This document shows, piece by piece, positions 35,321-47,899 of a DNA stretch of 64,000 nt. The notes beneath the pieces were generated by a model, which worked only from the letters and a program-made list of their open reading frames with translations, was not told where the DNA came from and ran no database searches. The translations under genes and the position numbers were made by a program. The DNA comes from Acanthopleura granulata. Taxonomy: Eukaryota > Mollusca > Polyplacophora > Chitonida > Chitonidae. Position 1 is the first letter of the stretch. Every line of letters begins with the position of its first letter. The DNA lies in the NCBI GenBank assembly GCA_016165875.1, contig JABBOT010000080.1, positions 38,498,146 through 38,562,145 on the forward strand. The letters are read 5' to 3'.

Positions 35321-35500
35321 ACCAGGTTTCGAGCCAGCGACCTCAAGGTCAGACATCAAACTGGTACCAGGTTTCGAGCCAGCGACCTCAAGGTCAGACA
35401 TCAAACTGGTACCAGGTTTCGAGCCAGCGACCTCAAGGTCAGACATCAAATCGCCAGCAACACATGGTCTAGACCACTTGACTAACCGGCCTTCTACAAA
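35315..35500 (-). mobile_element. tRNA-like SINE head with the B-box segment triplicated
   Basis: Three exact or near-exact 45-bp direct repeats start at 35315, 35360 and 35405. On the - strand each contains GGCTCGAAACCTGGTACC, a B-box-like motif. A single A-box-like head (complement of 35466-35492, GGCCGGTTAGTCAAGTGGTC) precedes them. The 45-bp period equals 15 codons, which explains short frames with repeated peptide units. Confidence 0.75.
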
Positions 35501-36525
35501 AAGTAGAAGGTAGCTGAGTGGTAAACTTTACGGCGAACATGCGTTGCCCCTCTGAGAGTCATAACAGACACAGCTACCTTAGCGTGTCTCTGCCTGTAGT
35601 CATCTTTACTTCTCGTAAAGCCCTGAAAGCCCCACCTGACCAATGTAGTTTCGTCTCCAACATCAAATTTAAAGATGAATAATTCACTCTAAAATTTGCT
35701 CTTTCATGTGTAATTTGAAGGTTGACAATTTAGGGATAACTACAGATTTATAACTATAAATTACGGAGAATGGTGAAATTTCTGGCATTTCTTGTTAGAA
35801 AAAAAAAGATAAAAAAAAATAGTATCATATCCTCAAATCTCAGCGTACTCAATGCTCGTGTGTGGAGCTTTGGCAGGGATATCAAAAAGTCTGAGAAATG
35901 TAACACTGAAATCCTGATTGAAAATGGTCAGTCATAAAGGTAATACACGGTACACTGTATGTAATGTAGAAATGACAAAAACTGAAGTGAAGTACATGTA
36001 GTTCTCTAGAATGTTATAACACCACACAAAATCAGTATATCACAAAATGTGACATAGATACATAAAATCACTGTTGTCAGGATGCTTTTTAAATAGGGAT
36101 CTCATTGCTCCAAATTTTGCTTTTTATTCCGGAGCCATTTGGAGAGCAAACATAAAACATCACTCGTCAACTCAGCGAGTGGACAGATCTAAAATCTAGA
36201 CCAAGAATAAATGAAGAAAATTAAAATCCACTTGTCAGTGTGAGAACTTTGCTTTTTCCATTAGCCTAGTATCACATGTACCTAGCTCTTATTAAGTATA
36301 TGAGGCTGAGCTGTACTGTCAAGCCTTGAAAATATGGGTCATTTCCACATTACTTAAAATGCCTTTGTAATTGCAAATGTCAAGAATGAACACAGGAAAC
36401 ATTTGATGCGACAATTCCCAGTAAATCTGGAAATGTTATATTAAGCCAGACCGTTTCCATGTTCAAATCTCTTACGTACACCAGGTGGCACTTCGCTTCT
36501 ACAGTCAACGAATTCATGCAGTTCA
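35501..36525. other. Intergenic, nothing recognised
   Basis: A+T-rich; no exon or clear repeat on either strand. Confidence 0.4.
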
Positions 36526-36560
36526 CTGAGGTGATCAATAAAGCTTTGATGTCACCAAAA

Positions 36561-36722
36561 TTTTTCTCCTTGCATTGGCAATGAATACAAGTGAATTTAC
36601 GTTTTATTTTTATTGCTATTGTGGCAAAGTTTCATTTGTTTTACTTCCCAAATTAGCGATGACAAAAAAAAAAAAAAAAATGAAATCCACTTGTATTTAT
36701 TGCCAATGTAAGGAGAAATATT
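36561..36722. mobile_element. MITE-like inverted repeat downstream of the caspase gene
   Basis: TTTCTCCTTGCATTGGCAAT with ATACAAGTG (36562-36593) pairs with the complement of 36688-36718 (CACTTGTATTTATTGCCAAT, GTAAGGAGAAAT), with three mismatches or so. An A run lies inside the loop. The right arm carries AATAAA on the - strand (36701-36696). Confidence 0.75.
36696..36701 (-). terminator. Candidate caspase polyadenylation signal
   Basis: AATAAA on the - strand, about 330 bases past the caspase stop codon and inside the MITE-like arm. I saw no canonical signal nearer to the stop. Inference only. Confidence 0.35.
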
Positions 36723-37027
36723 ATCTTTGATTTCATCACTAGTACATATCAATTTGTCGCCTATGGCAAGTAGCCCTTCCTCTTAGCTTAATAAGCACTA
36801 GGTACAAGCGCAAGCTGTCAAGAAAGCGGTTTTGTTGGTATTGTGTCAGGCCATGACATTTATATACCAATATGGGCGCACAAAAACAGGAAGTTTCATG
36901 AATTTGTTAATCCAGTTTCATAACAAAACATAGCTGAAATATTTCATGAAACGAGTTTACAACCATTACTAGGTTCATAATTTGCCGAAGTATACACACA
37001 TGTAATCTTTCTATCTGCGCTATAACA

Positions 37028-40000
37028 TCAAAACAATCCAGAGCTGCCTTCGCCTAAGCCAGGGAAAAAGTAGAAATCTTTCCTCAGAGTGTCTCTCTTT
37101 TCCGCAGCCTGCTTGTATCCTCCCTTCTGTGTAGCATTCTGACTCACCATACGGTTTGTCTGTGGACAGACAGGCAACAGATTACAAACGTGACAAACAG
37201 TTAAAAGTAGACTGCAGGTAAATGATCAAATTATAATTTGATTACACAAAATGTCTGCAAGTACACTCAAACAAGACGTGCAATATACAGTATTGCTGAG
37301 AATGTCACTAACTTGGCTCTGTGCTCACTGGCTCAGCTATATCTCATTGGCTACAGAATATCAACTGTAATTTAATATTTTAAATAATACTAATACAAAG
37401 TTAAGAAATCAATCAAACAATATTACAGTACATATATGACAATTCTCTGCACGATTTTTTTTTCTTCAAACGGGATACTTTTAAACGAAGAAAACATATA
37501 GTTCGTAAAGTGTTGTGGCCCTCTGCCTTTACACGGTTTGTGGATAAAACTGAAGGTAGTATACTTCTCCGTAATCAGATGGTTAAGTTAATATAATGGT
37601 TTGGGGTTCTGATACACCTTTCCAGAGTGTGATGTCCCCCAGAACAAAGATGAGTTTTTGCATAGCACAAGTAACAAGAAGACATATATAATTCTATATA
37701 GGGTAAATATTTCAAAACTCAATATGGCTGTAATACAGGGCAGTCAGATCTGGAAATCTCAATATGTCTGTTAGGATACTTAACATTTTGACGTCTATGA
37801 ACCCCTGTTGAGGTTATCTACAGACTTTGAAAAAGCTCAATTGCTTACCAGTGTCAGTAATTTCAGAATATCGTACTTGTAGGCAAAGTTTTTGAGCATG
37901 TAAACCAGCGCCTGTATAAACCATGACCCATGCTCAACATTCCTCCAAGAGACATAACCTGAAATAAAGCCAAATTAACAGAATTTATATCCCTGGCCAC
38001 CATGAACATCCAATGTGAATATTAGGGTGTTACATTGAGGGCACCCTGATGCAATCCTCAGAAACCTGCATTAGTCTGTCCTACCTGTAGTGTAAATACA
38101 TATTCCATACGAGGCATGCAGCACTTGGTGATTGTTACCCATAATGTAATAATTATTAAACTATGGGTGGCATTTGCTACCCTTCATGTAATAACATTAC
38201 ATTATGGGCAGCACTTGTTACCCATGATGTAATAATTTTAAATTACAGGCAGCATGTGCTCCTTGTAGTGTAATAACTGTAACACTACAGGATTTTATTA
38301 CACTACAGGCATCTACAATGCATGATGTATCAAGCTAGTCTTCATGCTTGATCTCAAGGCCTGCAAACTGAATAAGCACACAAAATTATATAAAAAAACA
38401 CACAATATTCAACCAGTTATTGCACACAAACCAACAAAAGATAAGAATCAAATAAATTGTTATACATGAAAACTTATGCATGAATCTGGATGATTTTTTA
38501 ACTTGATCTTGACCACAAAACAAACCTATAGGAAAAAAAATTATAGTATTTAAACAATTTGAAAATCTGGAGTGATTGCACAGGAAAAAAATGACTAATG
38601 TCATGTGTGACAGTAGATAGGTTGTGTTAAAAACATATTGTGTCATCCGCAGCTTGTTGCACTTGAACTCACAGCAACCGTATTGATGAGAGGCTCCAGT
38701 CATTGGACCAGGCTAGCATGCTAACCTCTCAGCCACAAAGGCCAGCCAGGCTAGCACGCTAACCCCTCAGCCACAATGGCCAGCCAGGCTAGCACGCTAA
38801 ACCCTCAGGAACAAAGGCCAGCCAGGCTAGCACGCTAACCCCTCAGCCACAATGGCCAGCCAGGCTAGCACGCTAACCCCTCAGCCACAATGGCCAGCCA
38901 GGCTAGCACGCTAACCCCTCGGCCACAATGGCCAGCCAGGCTAGCACGCTAACCCCTCCACAAAGGCCAGCCAGGCTAGCACGCTAACCCCTCAGCCACA
39001 AAGGCCAGCCAGGCTAGCACGCTAACCCCTCAGCCACAATGGCCAGCCAGGCTAGCACGCTAACCTCTCAGCCACAAAGGCCAGCCGGGCTAGCACGCTA
39101 ACTCCTCAGCCACAATGGCCAGCCAGGCTAGCACGCTAACCCCTCAGCCACAAAGGCCAGCCAGGCTAGCACGCTAACCCCTCAGCCACAAAGGCCAGTC
39201 AGGCTAGCACGCTAACCCCTCAGCCACAAAGGCCAGCCAGGCTAGCACGCTAAACCCTCAGCCACAAAGGCCAGCCAGGCTAGCACGCTAACCCCTCAGC
39301 CACAATGGCCAGCCAGGCTAGCACGCTAACCCCTCAGCCACAAAGGCCAGCCAGGCTAGCACGCTAACCCCTCAGCCACAAAGGCCAGCCAGGCTAGCAT
39401 GCTAACCCCTCAGCCACAAAGGCCAGCCAGGCTAGCACGCTAACTCCTCAGCCACAATGGCCAGCCAGGCTAGCACGCTAACCCCTCAGCCACAATGGCC
39501 AGCCAGGCTAGCACGCTAACCCCTCAGCCACAATGGCCAGCCAGGCTAGCACGCTAACCCCTCAGCCACAAAGGCCAGCCAGGCTAGCATGCTCACCCCC
39601 ACCCACACTGAGTACCATGCTAATCCCTCAGTCACAGAGCCCCTCCACCCCACCCCCCCCCCCCACCCCCGGCAGGCTAACACGCTAACCCCTGAGCCAC
39701 AAAGGCCCCCCAGGCTAGCATGGTAACTCCTCAGCCGCATAGGCCCTCAGGATACACGTAGCTGTGGGATACATAAAAAACTACAGGGCTTAAATGATGC
39801 AAGCGGTTTTAAGTTACCTGCTGTGGTTGCTGTGGCAACCAACATATCTGCTTTTGTTGGAACATCAACAGTGGAATCTGTGGCCTCCTTTGGAAGATGT
39901 AGATTTTTAAACTGCTCCTCAACACTAGCCATGTCTTCTGCTGTCGGAGCTTTACTCGTGTTGTCTTTCTTTGCTGTGTGGAAAACAAACAGTCAATGAA

Positions 40001-43000
40001 TGGTGTGATGATTCATGGTCAGCCCTTCCGTGGTCATAATCGATAAAGACTAATACAAAAGCAAACTTCCAAATATCCTGGAACATGACGATACATAACA
40101 GATTTTGGAGAAGCATAGCAGAAAGACTATAAGACTGACAGAAAATCTACTTGAAACACAAGGCAAGAATATCCTCAAATCTGAGAAAAGACTTCACTTC
40201 TAACGAGTTCTGAAAGTAAAAGTAGTCAAATTCATGGACTACCAAAGGTACATAAAGCAACCAAAACAAGAAAGCAATTTGAGATTGCAAAAACATATGT
40301 GCCCCCTCCCTTCCAGAAAACTATAAATATAGCACAATCAGCCATTGCAAAGTATTTATATACTTTTAAGAAATGCACAACCTGCATGTGATGCAAATGA
40401 AAGGTGACAAAAAAAAAAATAAAACAGAGGTCTGGATTTAATAACGACATGGACAAATGCGTGGCAAGAAAAATAGCAGGGGGAGGTTACAATCTGTACC
40501 ATTCTCTGTGTGTTGGGGAACACTAAATCAAGGGAGGAACTGGGTCTGCACACAAATTTGAGCAATATGTGCAATGGCAGATAACTTCTCAAATAGACTG
40601 AAATGTGAAAAATAACATGACAGTGCATAACTCCAGGTCATTTTGCACACTTTGTGTGAGTTTGAGAATCCTATGCCTAATGTTTGCCGAGGTTTGCTCT
40701 GCACAAAGTTGAAAAATATGGCCAAGGGCAGATAACTCCTAAAACAGATCGAAACACAAAAATAAAGTCACACAAAGTGTGACTTTAAGAATCCTATGTG
40801 TAACAGTTACCGAGTTATGCTCCACACAATGTTTAGCTGGACTGACCGAAGGACAGATGCAAAAAGCAATCAATATACATGTATGTCTCCCCTCTTAATG
40901 ATGGGGAACATAATTGTAGAAGCTGTCGAAAGACAAAATTCAGAGAAGATTCCTACTCTTAAGCGAGCAAGTCTTACATATTATTGCCATCCCAGTATGT
41001 CCTACGAATAAACTCAGCAAACTTCTAGTTTACTGAAACCATTTATTAATCATTTTGTCATATGCGAGAGATGATCCAGATTTTTTAAAACATATGATCC
41101 TTGTGAACAATTTCTTTTAATATGTTAAATGACCTTATTGACAACACTGAAAGATTTTGTACTGCATCCAAAGCAACAAAATTTCTACAAGCAAACAGAA
41201 AAGCTAAGAACTTGAAATAACCAAGTTCCAATTCAGTTCAAGCTCTTCTGTTAACAAATGCCATGATGAACACTGTTAATGCTGAAACCATGTAATAGTT
41301 GAATTCAAATTTCAGTTCAGAAATGCTTTCAATCCCTTTATCATGAATTCATCTATGAATAGTAACTTCAATAAATTATGTTCCAGTCTGTAATGGATGT
41401 GAAAAATATTACGTAGGAGAAACTCATGATGCTCTGCACAATACTCAGCATTGTCCATCAACAAGTCAACACTGATTCTTTACAAAAACTTAAAGTCAGT
41501 ATAAAATATTACTGTTATATTCTTAGTATCATCCTTTTAAAAATTATTTTCTTAATAATACACAACTTGTTGATATGAAACAGCACTTCATTCTAAAATT
41601 CAAGCCCGAACTTAACAGGTTTCATTGTGAGGGTATTACTATTGTGTTACCAGGTAACAACTGAACATTGCTGAACTACCTAACTGTATACATGTTATAT
41701 ACGTGTTCGTTGTGACTATTAAATGTACCATTTAGAGAAGTCTCATTTTAGGACAGAGAGGAAATGCATTAATGGCTTAAATATGATCTCATATTAGACA
41801 CTTCACTAGCTTTAGCTCGTAAATCATTCTCCTAAACTTACAACATGCAACAACTTCATTCCTTTTCTGTTCCGTATATACACATAACTATCACCAGTTA
41901 AAGGACAAAAGAGTGCCAAAGATTATCTACCGGATAATGTTAGTTACTCAACATACTGTAGGGCACCTGCTGAATTATTCACTTATCTATCAGCAGTTAG
42001 CTTTGTTTGTTGAACATCCATTCTCTGACACTTACCAATTTTCAAATATCTTAACACGTCAAACTACAGCATTTTCTTATTTATTTACCAGAACTTATTT
42101 ATTTCATCATTGCTAACAGCCATACTCAAGAATTTTTCACTTCTATGATGGAGGTCAGTTTTATTTCAGGAGAAAACCAGAGCACCTGGCACAAACCACC
42201 GATCATTGGCAAAATGACAAACTTCCCCAAAAAAAGAAAACAGGTTTTCAATACAAATAAGATGACAAAAACTGTCACATGAGCTTTGTTGTTCTATAAG
42301 GCACCACAAGCAATGAGAGCAATCTAAAGAGGACCCCTTGGTTTTCTTTAACATTGTTAAAAAAGTATCACGAACAATTTTGTTTTTATGGTAACTGATT
42401 ACAGGTCGCTAAACTCTACTTTGCATCACTGGTAGGCTAACATGCTCAGCCGTTCACTATAACATCGCATCCCTGCAACTTAAAAGATTCACTGATCCAC
42501 TTTTAACAGCCTTCTGGGGCATTTCACAGCCCCAAGTTTAGCACAGTTGGTTGGTAGATTTAGTGTTAACTGCATAAAAAGCAATACCTTGCAAAAAGGG
42601 GTATAACTCTGTAAAATGTCGTACATGTGGATCTATTATTCCGTCATGTCAGTAGACCACTGGCACGTACCTACAGACCTTAAACTATAAATATTCTGTA
42701 GATACACTGCTAATGTGTACAACATCACAAATGAATTCCATTCAATGACATGACTATACATAATACATAATAAACTCAAATTTTGACTTACTGCCTTGAC
42801 AAGCCTGAATAAAGAACAGTTTGGGTTTGCCTTGTAAAGCTGGGCAATTCTCTCCATCAAACTGTTTATAGATATTCTGTAATGATACGGGAATGCCATC
42901 AGTTCCATATACACTTCCAACGTTGCCATGGGACAGGATGCAACACACAAAACCCTCATCAGTTGGTATTCGCTTCTTAGCCTCCTCATTCAGAGTCCTC

Positions 43001-46000
43001 AAAATTTCCTGTCAACAAAATTATATATATATATATATAGGTTAAAAACTAGGAATTTTCTTATGTGAAAAAATGATGGAATAACACATGAGTGAGCTTC
43101 AGTATATTCCAACTACAGATTCAAGCATGTTGTTTTTTATCAAATAATGTAGTAAAACAGCTGACAAGGCTTTATATGTGGGCATGTTACAAGGACATCA
43201 CTGGTCAATTAGACAACGAAGTTTGTGATATTCACACATGGAAAATGGATAATAATATAAACATTCCTAAATAACAAATAGCAATGTAAAAGTACTACCT
43301 ACAGATTGCCATTGAGTTTCTTTATTCAACGTTATATACTATGTCAAGAGTGATGCAATATGTATTGAATTATAATACTGCATGGCACACATGGTGGCAT
43401 CAATGGACGATGATACAAGATGGCAGCCATCAATCAAGCTCTGTACGAAGAGCATGACCATCAAAGGTACCACAGAAAGAAAACGATAACGATCGCACCT
43501 CTAACAATGTCAAAACAGTCACAATGACGCGATGTCACTTAAGAAATATTTTTATTTTATACAAAAAATTTGTCCTCTGAATCATCTACCTCTCACAGAC
43601 TGTCAGCTCTTGCACTGTGGCCCAAATAACCTTCACAAAAGCAACAAAATATTCCTGCACGCAAAGGAAAAGAAAAAAATTCATTTTACTGAATTGTTAC
43701 TTCACATCTCCTCACTATAACACATTCAAAAAAGAACAGTTAGCAAAACTGAACATCAGAATGGTTAAACCTGTGTATCATCTTTAGAACTATTTTGTCA
43801 TTGTTTGTACTTTGGTAACCAGTTTTAGGTCTGAGAGTTTTCATGCCTATGTAATGCACTGCTATGCATTTGCTCAGACTGCATAAAAAAATTCTCTCCC
43901 CTCCTCCTCCCACCCCACAAAACCGACAAACTCATGACAAACAGCTTTTTAAAGCATGTTACCTTGGGACAGTTTGGCAGACTTTGACCCAGCAGGCCCG
44001 GGGTTCATGATACTTCACATCTATAAGAAAGTTACTTTTTAAACTTACCATTCCCGTTAATTCTGATTTTGTGTCCATGTTGTTGAACCCCATTTGTTTA
44101 AACACTATACTAAGGCAAGTAGAATCAATATCTGTCCCATCCCGCTTATCCAGGGCTTCATTTGTGTCCCGGGCATTTTCAAACTTTTCATTGTTGATAA
44201 TGAGAATTCTCGTTGATTTGGCTCTCATGCAATATACCTGATATAACAAGATAAAATGGATAATTTTAAGCTTTTTGGGTTCGTATTCTAATATACAATG
44301 AGGTTTATGTGTATAAATTAATGTAATGTCCACAAAGACAGAGCAATTTACATTTTTCAAGAATTAACCAATTCACATTTTTCAAGAAGAGAGCATTTTA
44401 AATATTTCAGGAAGAGAGCACTTCACAGTTTTTTGAGAAGACAGCAATGTACAATTTTTAAGGAGAAAGAATTTCACATTTTCCAAGAAGACAGCAAATT
44501 ACATTTTGTGATGAAAAGAGTACCAGTATTTTACATTTTTCAAGGAGAGAGCAACTGACAATTTTCAAGAAGAGAGATATTTACATTTTCAAGAAGAGAA
44601 CAATTTACAATTTTAGTACAAAAAAGCAAAATAAACATTCTTTAACAAGTCACTCATTCACATTGTTTCTGAATTATACAATCAGCAGCAAAACCAAAGA
44701 GACACACAGAGCATGCAGTACTCACACCATCATCATCATAAAACTTTTTCTTCATACAAATATCGTTTGGATCACATATTTTAACATTCACTTCAAGAGG
44801 CGAAACTGTAACATCTGGCCAATCTGAAATCATGAAATGAACAGTTGTGAACATCAGATACCATGCTCACAAACAAAATGAAACCATCCCAACTACAATG
44901 CAGAGGTCTGAAATACCCTCACCTTTTGGCTACATGTATATGTATATGAAAAAAAGAATCATTATGCTAAGTATCTGATGGGATGACTTTGTAAATATCA
45001 CTTCCATGAAGTTTCAATCAAAGCCTTGCATTGTCTGACAAAATTAAAACAGCACTAATCCATCTGTACTGATCATGGAAGAAAAATAACATGCTTATAC
45101 AACAGTTTGCTCACGAGCAAACATTTATTCCCATGACCAAGATACTGGTTTGGTCCTAATCTGAGGGTACAGAAACTGCGCTTACATTTACTTGCTTTTT
45201 TTTATTTGATGTACCTTGGGGAAAGCAAGTTTAGAAGCATACAGGTACACAGCATCTACACTTAGCTTTAAAATTCTCACACCTTTCTAAAGTCAACAGA
45301 ACTGCAAGAAGCTGATAAAATGGTTATCTTATAGGAATGGGTCAAATTTTGGGTCAAACCTTGCTTTGTTACATACACGAATTTACAATATCAATGCGAT
45401 ACCCTCACTACTAGTTCTTACACTGAGGCATATGGGCCAATTGTGCAAAGCCACTTCTGGCTTCAGGCAAAATCTCTAGCCTCATCAGTATTTACCCTAA
45501 ATGATTTAAAATTTGGTCCATGACCAAACTGCTCATATTTCCTCATTCCAATAGTTCTGCTGATTGTAGAAAGTTATTTTGAGGGTTGTTTCCAGTAGGA
45601 TAACGTCATATTGGAAAAATGTAAGTTTCAGCTCCAAAAGTAGTATTTTATGGCATTTATTTGCCTCCAAAAAATGTGCATATTGGGGCAAAATTTTAGG
45701 TCATTTACAATAGTTTTCATTAGTGAAAGTTGCAACTTGGACACATTTATCATCGATCTAGGCGCTAGGGCCCGAAAATAAGCTCTGAAACTGTATATCA
45801 ACTTTTGACCCACATTTAATACATCAGAAATGGCTTTGTGGAATCAGCTATAAGGCTTCAAATAATGCTTACTAGGTGGGACTTCTGGAGGCTCATCCTC
45901 AGTAGGGGAGGTAACTGGTGACTTGATTTCTGTTTCCTGTACAGGTGCATTTCCTCCTGAACTATGCCCTTTAGCCTGGGCAAGTTTGACTGTGGATTTA

Positions 46001-47422
46001 ACGGAGGGGTCATAGAGGTGAGGCTCCAACACTTCGGCCAACACATGATTATCTGTATCTCGTAATGCAACATAGTAAGCATCAAAAGCAGTCTCGCCTC
46101 TCTTTGGAATCAGGTTGTGCAGGCGTACAGCTTGTTGCCCTCGTCCAATGCCATGCTATAGTTGCCCAAAAGGAAAGCACAGGTCTATTATGAATGTACA
46201 TGCATTAATAGGTCATGGGACAGTTTAACCGGGATTTTGTGGCGTTACACAGTCAAAAGTGAAACCAGGCATACTTACATGTGTATCCTTAAGTGACCAA
46301 CAATAACGCTTAGAGAAATATCCTAACCATATTCTTGCGTAAGAATTGACGGCTACATGGCACAGTGATAGGGAACATTCTTCTGTGCAAATATTGAATA
46401 ATTTGAGACAGTTATATGTAACTTAATTATAGTATCAGTACTAACACTTACCCCTATGTTCTAAATTGTCATTAGCTTTTATGGACTCAGCTTAATTATT
46501 TTTCATGTGGATTTAAGGTGCAGACTTTTGCACTGCATATATTCTCTGCTCCGTGGTGTGGTGGGTTACTTATGAAAACCTTACTCCATCTCCACCAGGC
46601 AATCTGACAACACAAGACTATTTGGAACAGTCTACTCTGCCTAGTATTTCAGCACATGGTGAAAACTTTGTTACTGTTAGCAACAACTAAAAGATTTCAT
46701 TTGATAAATATCATGAAGACAAGAGAGACATGGATTGATATTGGCTTGATGTGTATATATAGACTCTATTCAAAGACAGACATCTGACTGCTTATCAATA
46801 ACTGTGCAACCAAAATGTTCCAACAAGGCTGCCTTCAGGATTTTCAACATCCCCTTCTTGGTTTTTAACCAGAGGTGCGAACTTACCAATAGGATCATTT
46901 TTATTTTCATATCTGTTTATGAAACTAGCAGATAAGAAATGCTAGGGTGCTTCCATATGTGAACAGGAATGAACTCAAAAAAGAGATCTTAATTTATTAC
47001 ACTAACTAGTGGAAATTGTACTGTACGTACAAGACCATCATTAAAATATGTTTGTTATTAGGATAACCTGACAGATCCACCAAAAAGGGTCTTACTTTAT
47101 ATTTTGGGCTTTTGGGGGAATTTCTGGAATTTCTTTCAAATCTTTTTCGTTTATAGCTGGAACACACACAAAAACATTTCATCAGACCGTCATGTACACT
47201 GTATTTCCTGCATTAACCCAATACAGTTGGGTTACCCACAACAAAGAATTTTTAAAGATGGCCCAACCTTACCATAATATCATCTTTCATGGACTCGTTT
47301 ATTACAGAGTTTGTGTAAAGGTGGTCCACGACATCACTGACAGCAGTCATTTCATCTTTGAACAACAATGTCAGTGCCCGAAGAACATTTCGATGGGTCT
47401 CATCCATACGTCTGGATGCCAT
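37028..47422 (-). CDS. CARD-containing initiator caspase, caspase-2-like, eight coding exons
   Basis: A cysteine protease that cleaves after Asp in apoptosis or stress signalling. Coding exons (- strand order) are 47422-47273, 46155-45873, 44823-44726, 44237-44049, 43008-42792, 39973-39818, 37958-37849 and 37159-37028. Phases agree throughout and total 1335 bases (444 aa; human caspase-2 is 452). Residues about 5-98 form a CARD whose [20 protein letters not shown] segment resembles the caspase-2 CARD. The p20 region has RDGTDID (substrate-binding Arg), the catalytic His267 in LSHG and Cys310 in QACQG. The linker near residues 320-345 contains Asp residues that could be processed. The p10 region has [19 protein letters not shown] and the GSWFIQ strand. 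CARD-mediated dimerisation on an adaptor is expected from the family. An acceptor-like site sits two bases before the ATG, so the 5' UTR is probably split. QACQG, not the QACRG of human caspase-2, leaves the exact orthology open. Confidence 0.92.
38010..38320. repeat. Imperfect tandem and inverted repeats in a caspase intron
   Basis: Segments of the type GTTACCCATAATGTAATAAT, GGCAGCACTTGTTACCC and ATTACATTATGGGCAGC recur about every 50 bases and are partly self-complementary (ATTATGGG / CCCATAAT). Diverged copies continue to TTACACTACAGGCAT near 38310. Confidence 0.7.
38635..38745 (-). mobile_element. SINE head adjoining the 38-bp array
   Basis: The minus strand reads GTGGCTGAGAGGTTAGCATG (A box), then TGGAGCCTCTCATC and GTGAGTTCAAGTGC (B-box region), the normal order of the SINE head. 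Its A-box end merges into the first unit of the 38-bp array. Confidence 0.8.
38709..39730 (-). repeat. 38-bp minisatellite built from a SINE A-box head, in a caspase intron
   Basis: About 24 units with a 38-bp period (CAGGCTAGCA at 38823 and 38861 and so on), breaking down after 39590 into C-rich sequence. On the - strand each unit reads TGGCTGAGGGGTTAGCGTGC, which matches the pol III A-box head of the SINEs at 26670 and 38635. It lies in the intron between the exons at 39973-39818 and 37958-37849, in the same orientation as caspase transcription. Confidence 0.93.
40540..40850. repeat. Two diverged copies of a roughly 160-bp repeat in a caspase intron
   Basis: GCAGATAACTYCTMAAAYAG, CACTTTGTGTGAGTTTGAG / CACAAAGTGTGACTTTAAG, AATCCTATGYSTAA and CCGAGGTTTGCTC / CCGAGTTATGCTC occur in the same order in two adjacent copies. 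A GGACTGACCGAAGGACAGATG end follows the second copy, resembling the end of the repeat at 17173. Confidence 0.6.
41230..41480 (+). pseudogene. Possible Penelope-like retroelement GIY-YIG remnant
   Basis: A + strand frame at 41368-41475 reads [20 protein letters not shown].. and then a His, resembling the Cys-x2-Cys ... YVGET ... His core of the GIY-YIG endonuclease of Penelope-like elements. An upstream segment in another frame (a Cys/His stretch, then [13 protein letters not shown]) fits the region before it. Stops, a frame change and loss of the usual Arg before the His show it is dead. It lies antisense within a caspase intron. Confidence 0.4.
42115..42205 (-). mobile_element. SINE fragment, minus orientation, caspase intron
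   Basis: ATACTCAAGAATTTTTCACTTC, ATGATGGAGGTCAGTTTTAT and AGCACCTGGC are a decayed complement of the SINE tail and body. Confidence 0.55.
44338..44620. repeat. Degenerate 27-30 bp repeat in a caspase intron
   Basis: About ten loose copies of CAATTTACATTTTTCAAGAA followed by GAGAGCA-like sequence, with substitutions and small indels. It fills most of the intron between the exons at 44823-44726 and 44237-44049. Confidence 0.8.
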
Positions 47423-47704
47423 CTCTGGTAAGAGAAATACAAGATTGTAAATATCATGTAGAGACTAGGAACTTGAAAAGTAAGCTTCAGAGTTACTGTT
47501 AATGCTTTTTCCCCGCATATTACCATTCACATCTATGGCCAGATCATGCTGAAAAAAACCGATTCTCATACAATCACCGAAGTCAAGCAACTGGCCTCGG
47601 TCAGTACTTGGATGAGTGACAACCTGGGAACAATGAGCGCTGTAGGCTGTTGTCATTGGGGTGTTGGGTGGGGTCCTCCATGACCGAGGGGGGGGAGTTT
47701 AACG

Positions 47705-47895
47705 CCAGCGTGGTATAATGACCAAGGTGCCTCTCACCAGTGCAGTCATTGAGTTCATCCAGCTCAAGCTAGCATCCTCTCTGGCCATATGTGGGAAGGT
47801 CTGCCAGGAACCTGTGGATGGTTGTGGCTTTCCCCTGGGCTCTGCTCAGTTTCCTCCCACCATAATGCTGGCCACCGTTGTATCAGTGAAATCCA
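47705..47895 (+). mobile_element. SINE upstream of the caspase coding start
   Basis: AAGGTGCCTCTCACCAGTGC, GCAGTCATTGAGTTCATCC, GGGAAGGTCTGCCAGGAACC, GTGGATGGTTGTGG and CATAATGCTGGCCACC match the family body. The A-box head is degenerate. It is antisense to the caspase, probably within its 5' UTR intron. Confidence 0.82.
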
Positions 47896-47899
47896 CACA

